Program-made: the position numbers and the translations under genes
NCBI GenBank assembly: GCA_965644295.1
Contig: CBFFRP010000614.1
Location: 1-22,000 of the forward strand
Direction: 5' to 3'
Source: Paraphysomonas bandaiensis
Taxonomy: Eukaryota; Chrysophyceae
DNA length: 22,000 nucleotides
Notes under the pieces: model-generated
Database searches by the model: none
What the model was told of the DNA's origin: nothing
Seen by the model: the letters and a program-made list of their open reading frames with translations, nothing else
In this document: positions 1 to 9,908 of the stretch, one piece after another
Position numbering within the stretch: the first letter of the stretch is position 1
Layout of the letters: every line of letters begins with the position of its first letter

Positions 1-1170
1 CGCGTTGCGATGGCTGCACCAGAAGTTGATGTCTGATAAGGCTCTTGATGTGACCCTGAGAACTCCTGAGACAGGAGTCCCATCGGAGCGAACCATGGTG
101 CGGTGATGATTTCCTGTGGGTGGGGGTGGTTGCCGGGGGCCGCGCCATCCATGCCGTTTGTATCCGGCAGAATTGAACATCTTTCGGACAGATCCGCAAA
201 ACCATGATCATTCCTTCCTGTATTACTCTCATTTCCGGGGGAGAGCCATTCGTGAACTTTGGAGCGTTTGCGCTGACAACGTTCGTGTAGTCGTGTGCTA
301 TAAGTACATACGCAGGACGCTTCGCTTCAAGCGAAGCCTGGAGGGTTGTGTGCATGGATGGCCGCGCAGTCTGTTGGCTGCCACCTCAGGAGGGAGGCGT
401 GTGCAGACGATCCGCTGTCTCAAAATGTGTGTAGTTGTGCATGCCAGTCGGAGGAGTCTTGCGGTGTATGCCTGTACTTCCTTGGAGTCCTCTGGGTTTA
501 CATTGAGACGGGGGGGACTCGGAGGTGCGACTCAGGTGGTCGAGGGTCAAGAGATTGACTGGTACAGTGAAACCGGACCCAGACCGGTCGATGATCGAAG
601 GCTGCTGCGAGTAGTGAGGGGAGCCAAGGCAGCCAGTGTCCGGTAACAGGAGATGTGCGGACGCAGCTGGCATGGAATATGACCGATCCGCGATATTCCT
701 TTGTCGGACCTGTGGAAGGTATGATATGTTTTCCTGGGTAGGGCGGAGCTCATGGAGTGGTGCAGCCAGTTGGAGCTCGTCGGCAAGTGGCTGCGTATGT
801 CTCTGCCTTTCGGATTTGTCTCCATGGAGCCACTGAAGTCGCCGGCTGAGCACTGACAGACAGTGGTCCTTGGCTCTGCGCCTTAGTGACCCACTTCGTA
901 AGGATGTTGCATAGGAGCTTGTGGGGTCAGCCGTACAGATACCACGGGACGCTCTCCCTAGCTTGGATCAATTTGCTCCATAATGCGCAAGAGCCTGGCG
1001 TGGATGGCTTCGGGGGTAGATAGACGCTTATTAGTAACTAGGGTGTGCGCCACCGACGTTTTGAACTCTCAGGCTTCGGCCTCACCAAACCAAGTCCCGT
1101 AAAGCTGCAGCCTTTGTGAAGGCGAGACGGCAGCTTCCAGTGGCCTCGCTGATTATGACTACTGTACCCC
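1..1170. other. Decayed GC-rich block, no recognised gene
   Basis: No reading frame here resembles a known family. Minus-strand frames give short protein-like stretches broken by stops, for example around 960-1040 and 550-850. The + strand is visibly rich in G and T, like the rest of 1-5340, which fits the downstream end of the decayed minus-strand coding region that carries the SET domain. The overlapping frames at 116-646 (+) and 386-853 (-) lack any motif and are treated as chance. Confidence 0.4.
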
Positions 1171-1589
1171 CCATTAGTGGGTCCCTGAAGTCAGTTTTGG
1201 CTGCTTGCTGAGGAAGAGGCATATTCTTGATCCCTGGATTGCATCTTCTATGATGGCTGCGGGAAGAAGCTGGCTACCTGAGTTTCTGTTAGACTTGGAC
1301 ATCCTGTAATAGGAGCACGTCCAATTCTGCCGCTTGTAGCGTCGGATGATAGCTTGGACTTTGCCTGTGTGAGATGCCGGATTGCCATTTCTGGGGCTCC
1401 ATGTGGAGAGTACCGGAGTCCCATGGCTGCTCCCGAGGGAGCCTTGGGGATGCTGCCGGAGGTCTCTGTAGGAGTCTCCACTCGTTCCTGCAAGGAGTCT
1501 GTCCCATACTGCTTTATTGGCACCGCCTATGTCGCTGTCGTACGCAGCCCTGGCTTGGATTAATATCTCAAGTGGCCAGCGTTGATCAC

Positions 1590-2040
1590 ACCAGTAATGA
1601 TGCCCGTAGTTGATGAGAAGTTCTTCATCCTTAGCAATGGGACGTATTGCATGGACATAGAGGCGTTTATTTTTCGTGACAAACTTGACATTAGCCATGT
1701 TTGTGGCTAGGGGGTCATTAATATACCCAGCTTCGCATGTTACACATTGTCGGACTTTGGTCAAAGCCATCTATTGCGAAGGTACCAGTACTGTCTTGAA
1801 CTATGTAATCAGAACGCCTTGCAGACTGACTCAGCTTTGTTAGTGGATAGCGTTTGCCTTTGTACTCAGCAATGATGACGTCTGCTGGGAATGTGCTCTC
1901 CGCATAAAGGGATAGTCCTTTTGGCAGTGTTATCGGCGTACGCAATGTAGAACTTTCTGGACCAGTCCTTGTCCGCAGCTGGTGGTATCAAGTGCTGGAG
2001 TTGGTCTCGATCGTTCGTGCGGTCGTGGATTGGTGTGAGT
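1590..2040 (-). pseudogene. Frameshifted SET-domain (lysine methyltransferase-like) relic
   Basis: SET domains transfer methyl groups from S-adenosylmethionine to lysines, usually on histones. Reading the minus strand, a first frame (about 2040-1940) gives a lead-in segment. A second frame (1945 to about 1745) gives the SET start, GLSLYAESTF followed by IIAEYKGKRYP, then the FAIDGF strand. A third frame (about 1745-1590) gives GYINDP, then NMANVKFV, then the C-terminal EELLINYG, which matches the family's EELxxDYG pseudoknot motif. Because the domain is spread over at least two frames without splice signals, I read it as a broken gene. The ND pair replaces the usual NH of the NHS motif. After the domain the third frame stays open to 1174 without recognisable homology. 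Upstream lies more decayed minus-strand coding sequence, so this was probably part of a larger protein. Two assembly errors in an intact gene are the alternative. Confidence 0.68.
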
Positions 2041-2067
2041 TGTGAAGGTTCGCTGGTTGGTCACTTT

Positions 2068-4379
2068 TCATCGTAATTTACGACCTTTCTGGCTCTGCCG
2101 GGTTGGCTGGCATCGACTTGTCAGCGCCAGCGTTTGGGCGTGTTTCAACTGCATCTTCCTGTGCGATGGTAGTGCTCCAGGGGTTGAAAGCCCTGCAGAA
2201 TCTGTCGATTTGTTCGTGCTTAACTTGGTGCTGCTGGACGAGGGTTGTTCCGGTGCTGGCCGTCTTTGATGTCCTATTGTTGTTCGTGTAGATTGAGTCC
2301 GCGGGAAGTGTAGGTGGAGCGATGGGGTCAGACGTTGGAGAGTAGATACTGGTGGCCAAGGTGTTTTCAAGAGATAGTAGGGCGTTGTCTAGGGCAGCAG
2401 AAAGACCCGGCAGGGCCCAAGATGTGTTTATGCGTGAGCATCTTGTAGTATGACATGGTAGTAGTTAGCACGCCAGAGCAGCGTTCCTAAGTTCCTCCAC
2501 CTTCCATGCGATGTTATAAGCTGCTTTGTCAGTAGGGATGGCCTACAATGCTGAGATAAAATTACCATTTCTTTGCGCCCACGTCGTGCAGGGGTTGATA
2601 GTAGAGGCCAAAAGGTGGACCTCTCGCACTGAGAGCCAGTGAGCTATGTCGTCCTCCGTAGTGTATGTTGTTTTGGCAGGTATTAAAAGTGCGGCCTGTG
2701 CGTGATCCAACTTATGTCGTAGTGGCTGAGTGTGTGATGGGCCATGCACTCCCGTTGCATTGTGTCGAACGCTTGGGTGCCTAATGTATTTATAAAAGAT
2801 GCTAGCGTGTGACGTGTCCTTGCGTTGTTTGAGGTCTAATTTCAGACAGGAGCGAGTGTGTCGCCTGCTTGAAGCAAGAAATGTGCAGATGATAGAGTGT
2901 GCTGTGGTGCGCAGTATCCATCACTTGGGATATGCTGTTGTGTGCGAAGGGCTGAGGGGTCTGGAGGGTGAGGCGATAGATTCCTGCCTCGCGTCGCACA
3001 TATGGAGCCTGAGTTGTCGACGGTCCGTGGGGCTCATCTGCCGTAGCTGACGCTCGAGCTCTCGGTGACAAGGCGAGACTGCAATTGGCTCTCCCGTTCC
3101 TGCTGCTCTCTTTGCTCATGTAGCATAGATGGTACAGCTGACGGTTCCGAAGTCCAGATGATGTTGGTGCTCTGTACCTGGAGGTCTGGTGTTGTAGGAA
3201 ACAGGATAGCCGCTCCTGAGTTCGTGTTAGAGCGTGCATGATGGAGGTGGGGATATTTGTTGCATTTAGTATGTGAAACCCATGCTGGCTGCGTGCGATG
3301 TCATGGGTTACCACAGTGTTGGTAGAAGCGTGCACTGTTAGTGCCTGTCTGGAGAATGGTGATAGCTGTGCCCAACCAGGCGCCAGGTGCGGTTGAACAG
3401 CGTCCCATAGTCTGTATGGTGCGGAGAGAAGATCGAGTAGCAGTTGGAAATCCTCCGTGTCTAGATGTAGTCCTGTGTGTGGACTCGATGGATTCATATT
3501 GCATAAGTGTCTTACGGAGAGTGACAGTGGCTGTTGAGGGAATACCCTTTGTCAGGCAAAGGGAGTCCGCACATGCCTCAGATACAACATGAGTGGAGTC
3601 TGCTCCAGGGTTTGTTGCCATTCGCGAGATGCTGGGCAACCAGTAGGGCGCCGTGCGTGTGGTGTCCAATTTCCTGTGCTCTGGCAGCGTGAATGATATC
3701 ATGCCAGATCATAGTTGTCCCCGTCCTGGAAGCCTTGGCTATGAATCCTTCCCATATGTCTCAAACAGGCAGGGGATAGCATGTGTGCGTATATTTCTTT
3801 TAAAAGGTTTCCTGCGGGGAGGCAGCAATGGTTTGGGTTTCATCATATCTAACCCAGTTGTTCAGCAGATCGGAGTGAAAGGGCGTGCGACCCCGGCCCT
3901 CTGTGTAGTGTAGGGGGTATGTGGCAATATCCTTGGGCAGTACATCCGGCCTGAGGTCAGGAGTGGTAGTGGAGAGTGAGGATGGGCCGTCTGGGGCTAA
4001 TGCTGGAGTTCCCATGGTGTTCAGTTGAGTAAGGTTGGTGGTAGGTGGCTTCCGCCTGACTGGGAAATAGTCAAATAACGTTGCATACGGTGTGGGAAAG
4101 GGGCATCCCTAGTGGGTAAGGGTAATGTGTGGGTGGATTTGCTGGGTCCGTCACCGTCGGCATCGGAGGAGAATTCCTTCCCCTGAAGGGCGTGGGAGGG
4201 ATGGTTGATGGACCTGGCACGGTGGACTCCTTGCATTCCCTTGGAATGACATTGCAACACATTTTGGAGACGCATGAGATGACGAGGTCAGGAATTCTCT
4301 CGAGTAGCGCGTGTAGCTCCAACTCCACCGGGTATTTGGTGTCCAGGAAGAAGCGGATCGTTGGAGCAAAACACATCAT
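2068..4379 (-). pseudogene. Decayed minus-strand coding region, gag-like, upstream of the SET relic
   Basis: Several minus-strand frames in series have protein-like composition but are broken by frame changes and stops. They lie at 4379-4071, 4015-3800, about 3716-3600, 3497-2802 (231 codons, the longest), 2749-2543 and 2359-2078. They follow one another in the same direction and lead into the SET relic at 1945. The predicted peptides are rich in proline, threonine, serine and histidine, and I see no CCHC knuckle, protease, integrase or reverse-transcriptase motif. A retroelement gag/ORF1 is an inference from context (length, decay, neighbouring repeats). A decayed host gene encoding a long SET protein is equally possible. 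Confidence 0.35.
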
Positions 4380-4560
4380 AAGATGGCAGCTGAATTGAGT
4401 TTGTGGAAGGAAGGAGGAATAGTGGGTGGACCAGTTCGCCCAGTAAGGGAGAGGCGATAGTTTGTCTGGGGGTTTTCTAGGAGGAGGTAGAGTGTACTCG
4501 TGTGTGTGTATGACACTGCAGTGGTGTTATGAGTGTGTTGGACAGTGAGAGAGAGTTGGT

Positions 4561-4710
4561 GATGTGTCCAACAGTACAGGTAGACAGGTACATGGACATG
4601 GTGATGTGTCCAACAGTACAGGTAGACAGGTACATGGACATGGTGATGTGTCCAACAGTACAGGTAGACAGGTACATGTATATGGTGATGTGTCCAACAG
4701 CAGTAGAGGT
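4561..4710. repeat. 42-bp minisatellite, about 3.5 copies
   Basis: Units begin at 4561, 4603, 4645 and 4687 with GATGTGTCCAACAGTACAGG. The first three copies are nearly identical. The third changes its end (TACATGTATATGG instead of TACATGGACATGG), and the fourth decays after about 20 bases. The 42-bp period keeps reading frame. Confidence 0.95.
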
Positions 4711-4743
4711 ATACACGGAATGGTGTGGCACACATCCTGTAGG

Positions 4744-4848
4744 ACACAGTAGTACAGTAGTCGAGTATACCGTATGCGGAATACAGTGTCTATCAACACA
4801 GTAGTACAGTAGTCGAGTATACCGTATGCGGAATACAGTGTCTATCCA
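4744..4848. repeat. 52-bp tandem duplication
   Basis: A 52-base unit beginning ACACAGTAGTACAGTAGTCG occurs at 4744 and again at 4796, almost without change. It lies directly beside the 42-bp minisatellite. The period is not a multiple of three, so it would shift any reading frame. Confidence 0.93.
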
Positions 4849-5419
4849 ATGAGATGGATGGGCTGTGGGGGTGATAGGTGAACAGGGTGAGGGGGTAGCC
4901 TGCTGGGTGCATAGACCACAGACAAACCATGTTGGGTTGGGTTGAGTGGGCGGCAGAAGGCAGCCCTGTTGCACAGTTGAGAGGGATCGAGAGTATTCAG
5001 TGATTGCATAGGGGGTCCATGGGGGTCGTTTTCGTGAGCCTGCTCGCACGAGCCATGTTCTGAGAGGTTGTAGCCGTAGAAAGCGATGGGTGAGACGAAG
5101 TTGTCTGCTGAGGGGATAGCACGTAGGTGCGGTCAGCGCTGCATTGGTGCAGGCACGTGGTTTAACTGAAGTAGTTGAGTAGGGTGAAGGTTGCAAGGCC
5201 AGGCAGGGGGGCTTGGAGCGTGTACAACATGGTGTGACAGGTAATTTGTCGGAAGCGTGGTGGTCAACAAAATGCAGCAGTAAGGGAGTGTAAAAGGCCC
5301 TGGGCACACTGATGTGACTCAGCCACAGTCTCAATAGAGACATTGGGCTTGGAGCTGGTTAATAGAGTGAAACTTTATGTTGGACTGTATTTGCCATCGT
5401 AGGGCAGAGAATTTTTGTT

Positions 5420-5512
5420 TATCATATGTTCATCAGTCAGTTCTATATCTTGTGTAGTCACACATCAGTAACTGAATTTAATTCCTTTGTACCTATAATC
5501 ACCCATTACACC
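5420..5512 (+). repeat. About 93-bp dispersed repeat, inverted copy at 18812-18904
   Basis: The sequence from ATCATATGTTCATCAGTCAG through the segment ATCAGTAACTGAATTTAATT to CACCTAT reappears in reverse complement at 18812-18904, just before the copia element, with only a few differences. A shorter, more diverged part is also present in the repeats at 10325-10465 and 11640-11780. No terminal structure could be fixed. Confidence 0.85.
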
Positions 5513-6240
5513 TATAGCACACTTCATACCGTTAAGTCGGATCAAACTTGTAAATTGATCGTGTGCTTAGTTATTGCGTAAGGGTTATTAGTAAATAAGA
5601 TTTGTAGCTAGTCTTAGCGTTAAATGAAAGATATAGTTCGTATTATCTTGTTATTTTGATGGTGAAGATTGATTATAACCAGGGCCGGGTAACAATATAT
5701 ATCACTAATAATATTTTAAAGACCAATAATATTACAATGTAGTTGGAAAATATTAGCTGACGAGCACATTCATGCATAACTCAGCAGTCACAATATACTC
5801 ACGATATGCAATGTAGGAAAACCATAAGCTAATCTGCAAAGAAAGGGAAAACTTCTGATTGCCTTGCTTCGAGGAAGTAATTCCAACACCTTGAGTGCGA
5901 TAAATATGAAATAGATGACGGTCTCGATGGAAATTGAATAATAACTTTGGTGTTGTGACCAAAATGGGCGGATATGACCATCACTTTACTGGCATTTATT
6001 TTGCTTATTATTGGCTGTTTACACTGGCATACTTTTACAAATCATAAGAAATATATACTTGGGTAGTCTTTAGTTGTACGAGGATGATAGCCTACTTTTA
6101 AGAGTTTGGAGTTTACTATATAAGAAGGTAGTTGTCTTTTCTTAAGTGCAGATTACTTCTAAATCCTGGCTGTTAACGCGCCCACCAGAGTATTGTCTCT
6201 TTTTGTGAAGGCTCGACTTAGTGTTTGCATCCAGGGCATT

Positions 6241-6870
6241 GAGCTGCCAACTGAAGTCAAGCATCCGGGCTAGTTCACCTTCTTAAGGACAGGGAGCGAA
6301 AGTGGTTGCACCTCGGTGCTTGCGGTGACGCACAAGCAGATTTCGTAGTTAGTTATATTGTTTTGCTACATTAGTTCAGATCTTACACGCCTATTGCTAA
6401 CAATCAGACATTCACTACTCACACCTTTTCGTGGTGTTCTGGGGGATAAGTACCGGAGAGATTCTCTCTGGGAAACTAACGTAGTAAGCCGCAAACATAG
6501 TCAGCAGATATTCTTCTGCCCACTCATAGCCGATTGTTTGTGTGGTACAAGGGACACCAACAATAAGTGTCACTTGTGTAGACGTCTTTGGGCCCTGACG
6601 AATAAACAGACATCCGGAACAGGGCCCACCTGAAGGGTAACCGGGGTATTGGGCTGCCTGCTGAAGTCAAGCATCATCCGAGATGTTCACCACAAGAACT
6701 CAGCGCGGAAGTGGTCGCACCTTGGTGCTTGCGGCGACGCACAAGCAGCTCCGTAGCGTCAAATAGTAGGATAAAAAAGTATGTACTGATTAGTTACAGG
6801 TAGAGCATTCATCTAGCTACTAAGTTGGTGCAGGTTTTTAACACCTATTGCTAATAATAAGACTTTCAAT
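6241..6870 (+). repeat. Tandem duplication, about 410-450 bp spacing
   Basis: The segment at 6241-6339 (CTGAAGTCAAGCATC ... GACGCACAAGCAG) is repeated at about 6650-6748. A following segment around 6381-6420 (CGCCTATTGCTAACAATCAG) recurs in altered form near 6835-6870. The same CAAGCAG core, in reverse orientation, is found near 10600-10647 and 12466-12513. It looks like part of a dispersed repeat family. Confidence 0.8.
6509..6676 (+). repeat. Dispersed repeat shared with 12072-12221
   Basis: From TTCTGCCCACTCATAGC through CTTTGGGCCCTGACGAATAA to GGGCTGCCTGCTGAAGTCA this segment matches 12072-12221 in the same orientation, with small indels. It overlaps the beginning of the second unit of the tandem duplication. 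No reading frame is conserved between the copies. Confidence 0.82.
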
Positions 6871-7412
6871 ATATTTCTGGTTGATGATGGCTCAAGGTGG
6901 GTTCGTACTTTTTGTAAAGATGCCTTTGCTTCCTCAAATCAAATATGCTACTAGAAAGTATTTATTTTGCTATTTTGATAGTGTACAGAGGGCGAATGAT
7001 GAACTGTAGCAGAATTGAAAGAAAATATGTGTGTAAAGAGAAGCTAGATCGTCGATTGACACTAGCATGCCTGACTATTCACATTACAAAGTACAATCTT
7101 ATATCATGTATAATTATTAAACATAATTACTTCATACCAAAAAAGTACTTTCCACTTTCACTGCTACTCCTCATAATGTCCATATTAGAGTATAGATATC
7201 TCCATACCGCTTTATTGCTATAACTCACAACTAACAACACCAATGTGACCGAGACACTGCGTAGCTGACGCCCTCAACAAATACAGCTTATTCTCTACTT
7301 CACAAGATGCATACAAACTTTTCAATCAGTACTACACAGCTGCAGAAGGTTTATGTTACACATTTAACAAATATCGCACATTGCATATCTGCTAAAATAC
7401 AGGTGTAGATAT

Positions 7413-8707
7413 TCATAACGTAATGACTTCACGAGAGATGGTGCCACGGACATGCACTAGAAATGCTCTAAAATGTAGATTTCATCTCCTGATAAAACCT
7501 GATGCATCGCTTCAGGAAATAATATACAAAAGAGCAGTGAAAAAACTTACCTTTGCAGCGAATCAGAGAGAGCCTGCGTGAGACTATTGGTTTCTGACTT
7601 TATGTGTTTATTAATTACACTCGCAGTCAGACCTGCAGGATTAGAGCTCTGAATGTCCGAGACCACAACCTGATGAGGCAAATACGGCTCATTATTCCTG
7701 ACGACTTGTAGCTAGTTTCAAGAGTACCTCGTGACAGCATTCAGCAGAAATGTCTGTTATGCTCATCTTCCCAGTTGCAGTCGCATTATTTGAATCTAAC
7801 TAAACAACACATCATGATCCATACCAGTACATAAATGAGCGCACTTTACAAGTTAAAATCACACCTTCCACGTGAGATTGACACTCATGTCGTAGAGATA
7901 TCTCTTCTTCCCCCGTATCATGGACACCGCAGCATCCCCTTCCACACTTTTCACCGACATTACCATAGCCTACTCCAACAAGCATCACTATCAATAAATT
8001 GGTGTATAATAAGGGAATACCATTCCATCAGTGGGTAAGCAGTATACCGTATTTAACACAGTTTCATTCAGTCTTTTCTGGGCCCATGATGTGATGTTCT
8101 TCTCTTCATAAGTGCCAGCAGAATTCCACACAGAACCTCCTGTTGGTGCAGGAGATACCGAAGACGACTGAACTTCTGATGCATCAATGCGCCTAGGTGT
8201 CATATCCCCAAGGATAATACTCTCATGCTCTGACAATTCCCGGTTAAAGTATGTGGTGGTCTTGCCTGTGGATGTTTTCTTGTATCCTCTCATGCTCTCA
8301 TCAGCGTCGGAATCGTCTGATACCGAGTGTTTCGTGCGACTATTAGATCTGCTGCGTGGACGCTTGTATTTATCGACCTTTTGCTTCGAGTGTGACTTCT
8401 TTTTATGTGCAGTGCCTGATGCCCCGCGCATGCCGTACACACTCATCCCGATTGCGCCAATAGTCACTGCCACAAAAAGAGTCACAGTGGCAATTACTCG
8501 ACTATCAAACTCCATTGCAGTTAAAAATATACAACGCACACGGGCAAACTGTTCGGCTGATGGCCCTTCACTCGATGTCGAGATGGCTGCTCTGCGCTGC
8601 AGTGATCTGTTGACATTATACAGAGGTATACGTTGAATAATACGGTTGAGTTGGCTGGGCAAAACTGAAAACGAGACGTTTCGTACTGCAGTAAATAACG
8701 CCGCCAT
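7413..8707 (-). CDS. Membrane-anchored protein with Aha1-type Hsp90-activator N domain
   Basis: Five exons join in frame: 8707-8021, 7969-7865, 7799-7728, 7669-7551, 7467-7413. Introns of 51, 65, 58 and 83 nt are all GT-AG, giving 345 aa. Aha1 proteins bind the Hsp90 middle domain and stimulate its ATPase. Residues about 190-345 match the Aha1 N domain: GSVWNSAGTYEEK, SWAQKRL, SVEGDAAV, RGKKRYLYDMSVNLTWK and GKMSITDIS. The NxNNWHW motif of animal and yeast Aha1 is not seen, and no C-terminal AHSA1 domain follows. Residues 1-46 have several arginines and no acidic residue, with RRAAISTSS resembling a mitochondrial cleavage site. A transmembrane segment follows (about 71-92), then a K/R/S-rich linker. 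I chose the ATG at 8707 for its strong context and presequence. In-frame ATGs at 8782 and 8836 would lengthen it, and one at 8515 would leave only a signal anchor. Fold call strong; location inferred. Confidence 0.85.
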
Positions 8708-8802
8708 TCCATTCATCTCACTCATCTGATTGCGTTGCTTATGATTTATTGACGCTTGCGAACACGAACGTTTGTTGGCCATATTCCAGGCTGACTGTAA
8801 CC
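8708..8802. promoter_or_regulatory. Very short divergent promoter region
   Basis: Only 95 bases separate the preferred start of the Aha1-domain gene (8707, minus) from the RSPH9 ATG (8803, plus). If the in-frame ATG at 8782 is used, 20 bases remain. If the one at 8836 is used, the two coding regions overlap. The two genes must share promoter elements or overlap in their 5' ends. No clear TATA box is seen. Confidence 0.5.
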
Positions 8803-9908
8803 ATGGAGTTGCATAATATTCATAAGATTTGCCCATTGAGTGGCTTCACACTCAATATAGAAGAAATTTCTGGGTTAGAGGTTGCCATGCTTCAAAGAAA
8901 ACGAGAAGAGAATTTGCCAGGAAAACTTCTCTTTTGGGGTAAAATATTCGGCACAACTCAAGACTACTTAGTTGTACTATACATCGATTCTTCAGATGAG
9001 TTTCCTGTGAAGAAATATTATTACTGGTGAAAATTTATACCCTAGTTATTACAGTCGCGTAAACATATACACTAAGCAGCACGACGTCAGACTATACACT
9101 GAGAGCAGTTCCACAGCTCTCGACTGAATATGAAAGCCAGGCCGAAGGAATAGCATTGCAGTTTACTGGTGACCCCTCTTTCATGGCATACAATGGTGAA
9201 GAACCAGAGGAGCCTGTTGACCCAGATGATCCAGATGCTCCTCCACCAAAGGAGGTATTTCGTGAAGTCCACAGATTGTCATTTATTATTAAGGTAAATG
9301 TTAACTTGAATGCAAGCAACGCTTGGGAAAATTTTAATATGCTTTTCGTTTTTCTCGACAGCAAATCGATCACGATTGCTCTGTAATCCCAAGAGGTGCT
9401 CTCGTAGTGGATGCTACCAAGAAAGTCATATTTAACAATTACTATACCGGATTAAGCTACCATACATCCGCTGAACTAAGGGCGTTTTCTCACTTTCGAT
9501 TTCCTGAGAACCCACAAGGAATTGCAGCTATGAAGAAGCCAGGAATAATCAAGGCGGATTTCTTGGACTGTATAACCAAGGATGTACCAACAGGTAAAGA
9601 GAAGGACTGAGTTATCACGCCCTTTAAGAAGTATGATGATCATACGTGCTGTGTGCATTCATTAGTATCTTAACATGTTGGTGTATATACACGCTGTATC
9701 ATTTTTTGTGAGTGCTGCCTTGCTGTCGTTAACATTGTACGGCGTAGAAATGTGGACTGTGTGTCACAATAGCTCCGGCACCGCGTCATATATTCGAAAC
9801 CTCTATTGGGAAGGCTACAACTTTTATGCAATGATAGGAACATCAGAGTATGGAGGAGCGTATTTCGGAACTGGAGTGCCGAATTTGGACTTGGCTTTCA
9901 TGTTGTGA
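8803..9908 (+). CDS. RSPH9: Radial spoke head protein 9
   Basis: RSPH9 is a subunit of the radial-spoke head in motile 9+2 cilia, which passes signals between the central pair and the dynein arms. Four exons join in frame: 8803-9026, 9080-9293, 9362-9593, 9748-9908. Introns are 53, 68 and 154 nt, all GT-AG. The product is 276 aa, the same length as the human protein. Conserved stretches appear in order: LLFWGKIFG, KKYYY continuing across the first junction into CTTSDYTLR, FTGDPSF, an acidic stretch, KEVFREVHRLSF, VIPRGAL, SHFRFPENPQG, LYWEGYNFY, and the C-terminal end YFGTGVPNLDLAFML. The start ATG has a good context (ACCATGG). It is divergently arranged with the Aha1-domain gene. All conserved blocks are intact, so this is very likely functional. 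Confidence 0.96.

Larger units (their letters stand above)
4477..5343 (-). other. Doubtful 288-codon frame running through tandem repeats
   Basis: An ATG at 5343 opens a 288-codon minus-strand frame. Its second half is made by the 52-bp and 42-bp repeats, giving a 14-residue repeat that contains YLSTCTVGHITMSM. The first half is rich in leucine, proline, serine and threonine without a domain. Because the 42-bp unit is a multiple of three and contains no stop in several frames, long frames appear here on both strands by chance. I would not call it a gene without transcript evidence. It could be the 5' end of the decayed minus-strand unit that continues to the left. Confidence 0.18.
5344..7412. 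other. AT-rich intergenic block with dispersed repeats
   Basis: Composition changes near 5340-5400 from G/T-skewed, GC-richer sequence to AT-rich sequence. No coding region is supported; the frames at 5753-5962, 6358-6633 and 6945-7223 have no motif. The block contains the inverted copy of the repeat beside the copia element (5420-5512), the tandem duplication at about 6241-6870, and a long repeat shared with 12072-12221. It is probably a layered set of transposon remnants. Confidence 0.6.

Noticed and set aside
116-646. 176-codon plus-strand frame near the left edge
   Set aside because: It has no motif, runs opposite to the decayed coding direction of the block, and has low-complexity glycine and arginine content as expected by chance in GC-rich sequence.
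4561-4848. CRISPR array
   Set aside because: The repeats are direct tandem units with no spacers, in a eukaryotic sequence.
7812-7994. Separate small minus-strand gene at 7812-7994
   Set aside because: This region is exon 2 of the Aha1-domain gene read in another frame. The correct frame gives the SVEGDAAV and RGKKRYLYDM motifs.
8187-8636. 149-codon plus-strand frame
   Set aside because: It is the antisense shadow of exon 1 of the Aha1-domain gene and has no motif of its own.
9675-9747. Independent start (ATG 9675) for the last RSPH9 segment
   Set aside because: The upstream part of that frame is the 154-nt intron. The conserved coding sequence begins at 9748 after GTAG and completes a codon split by the intron.
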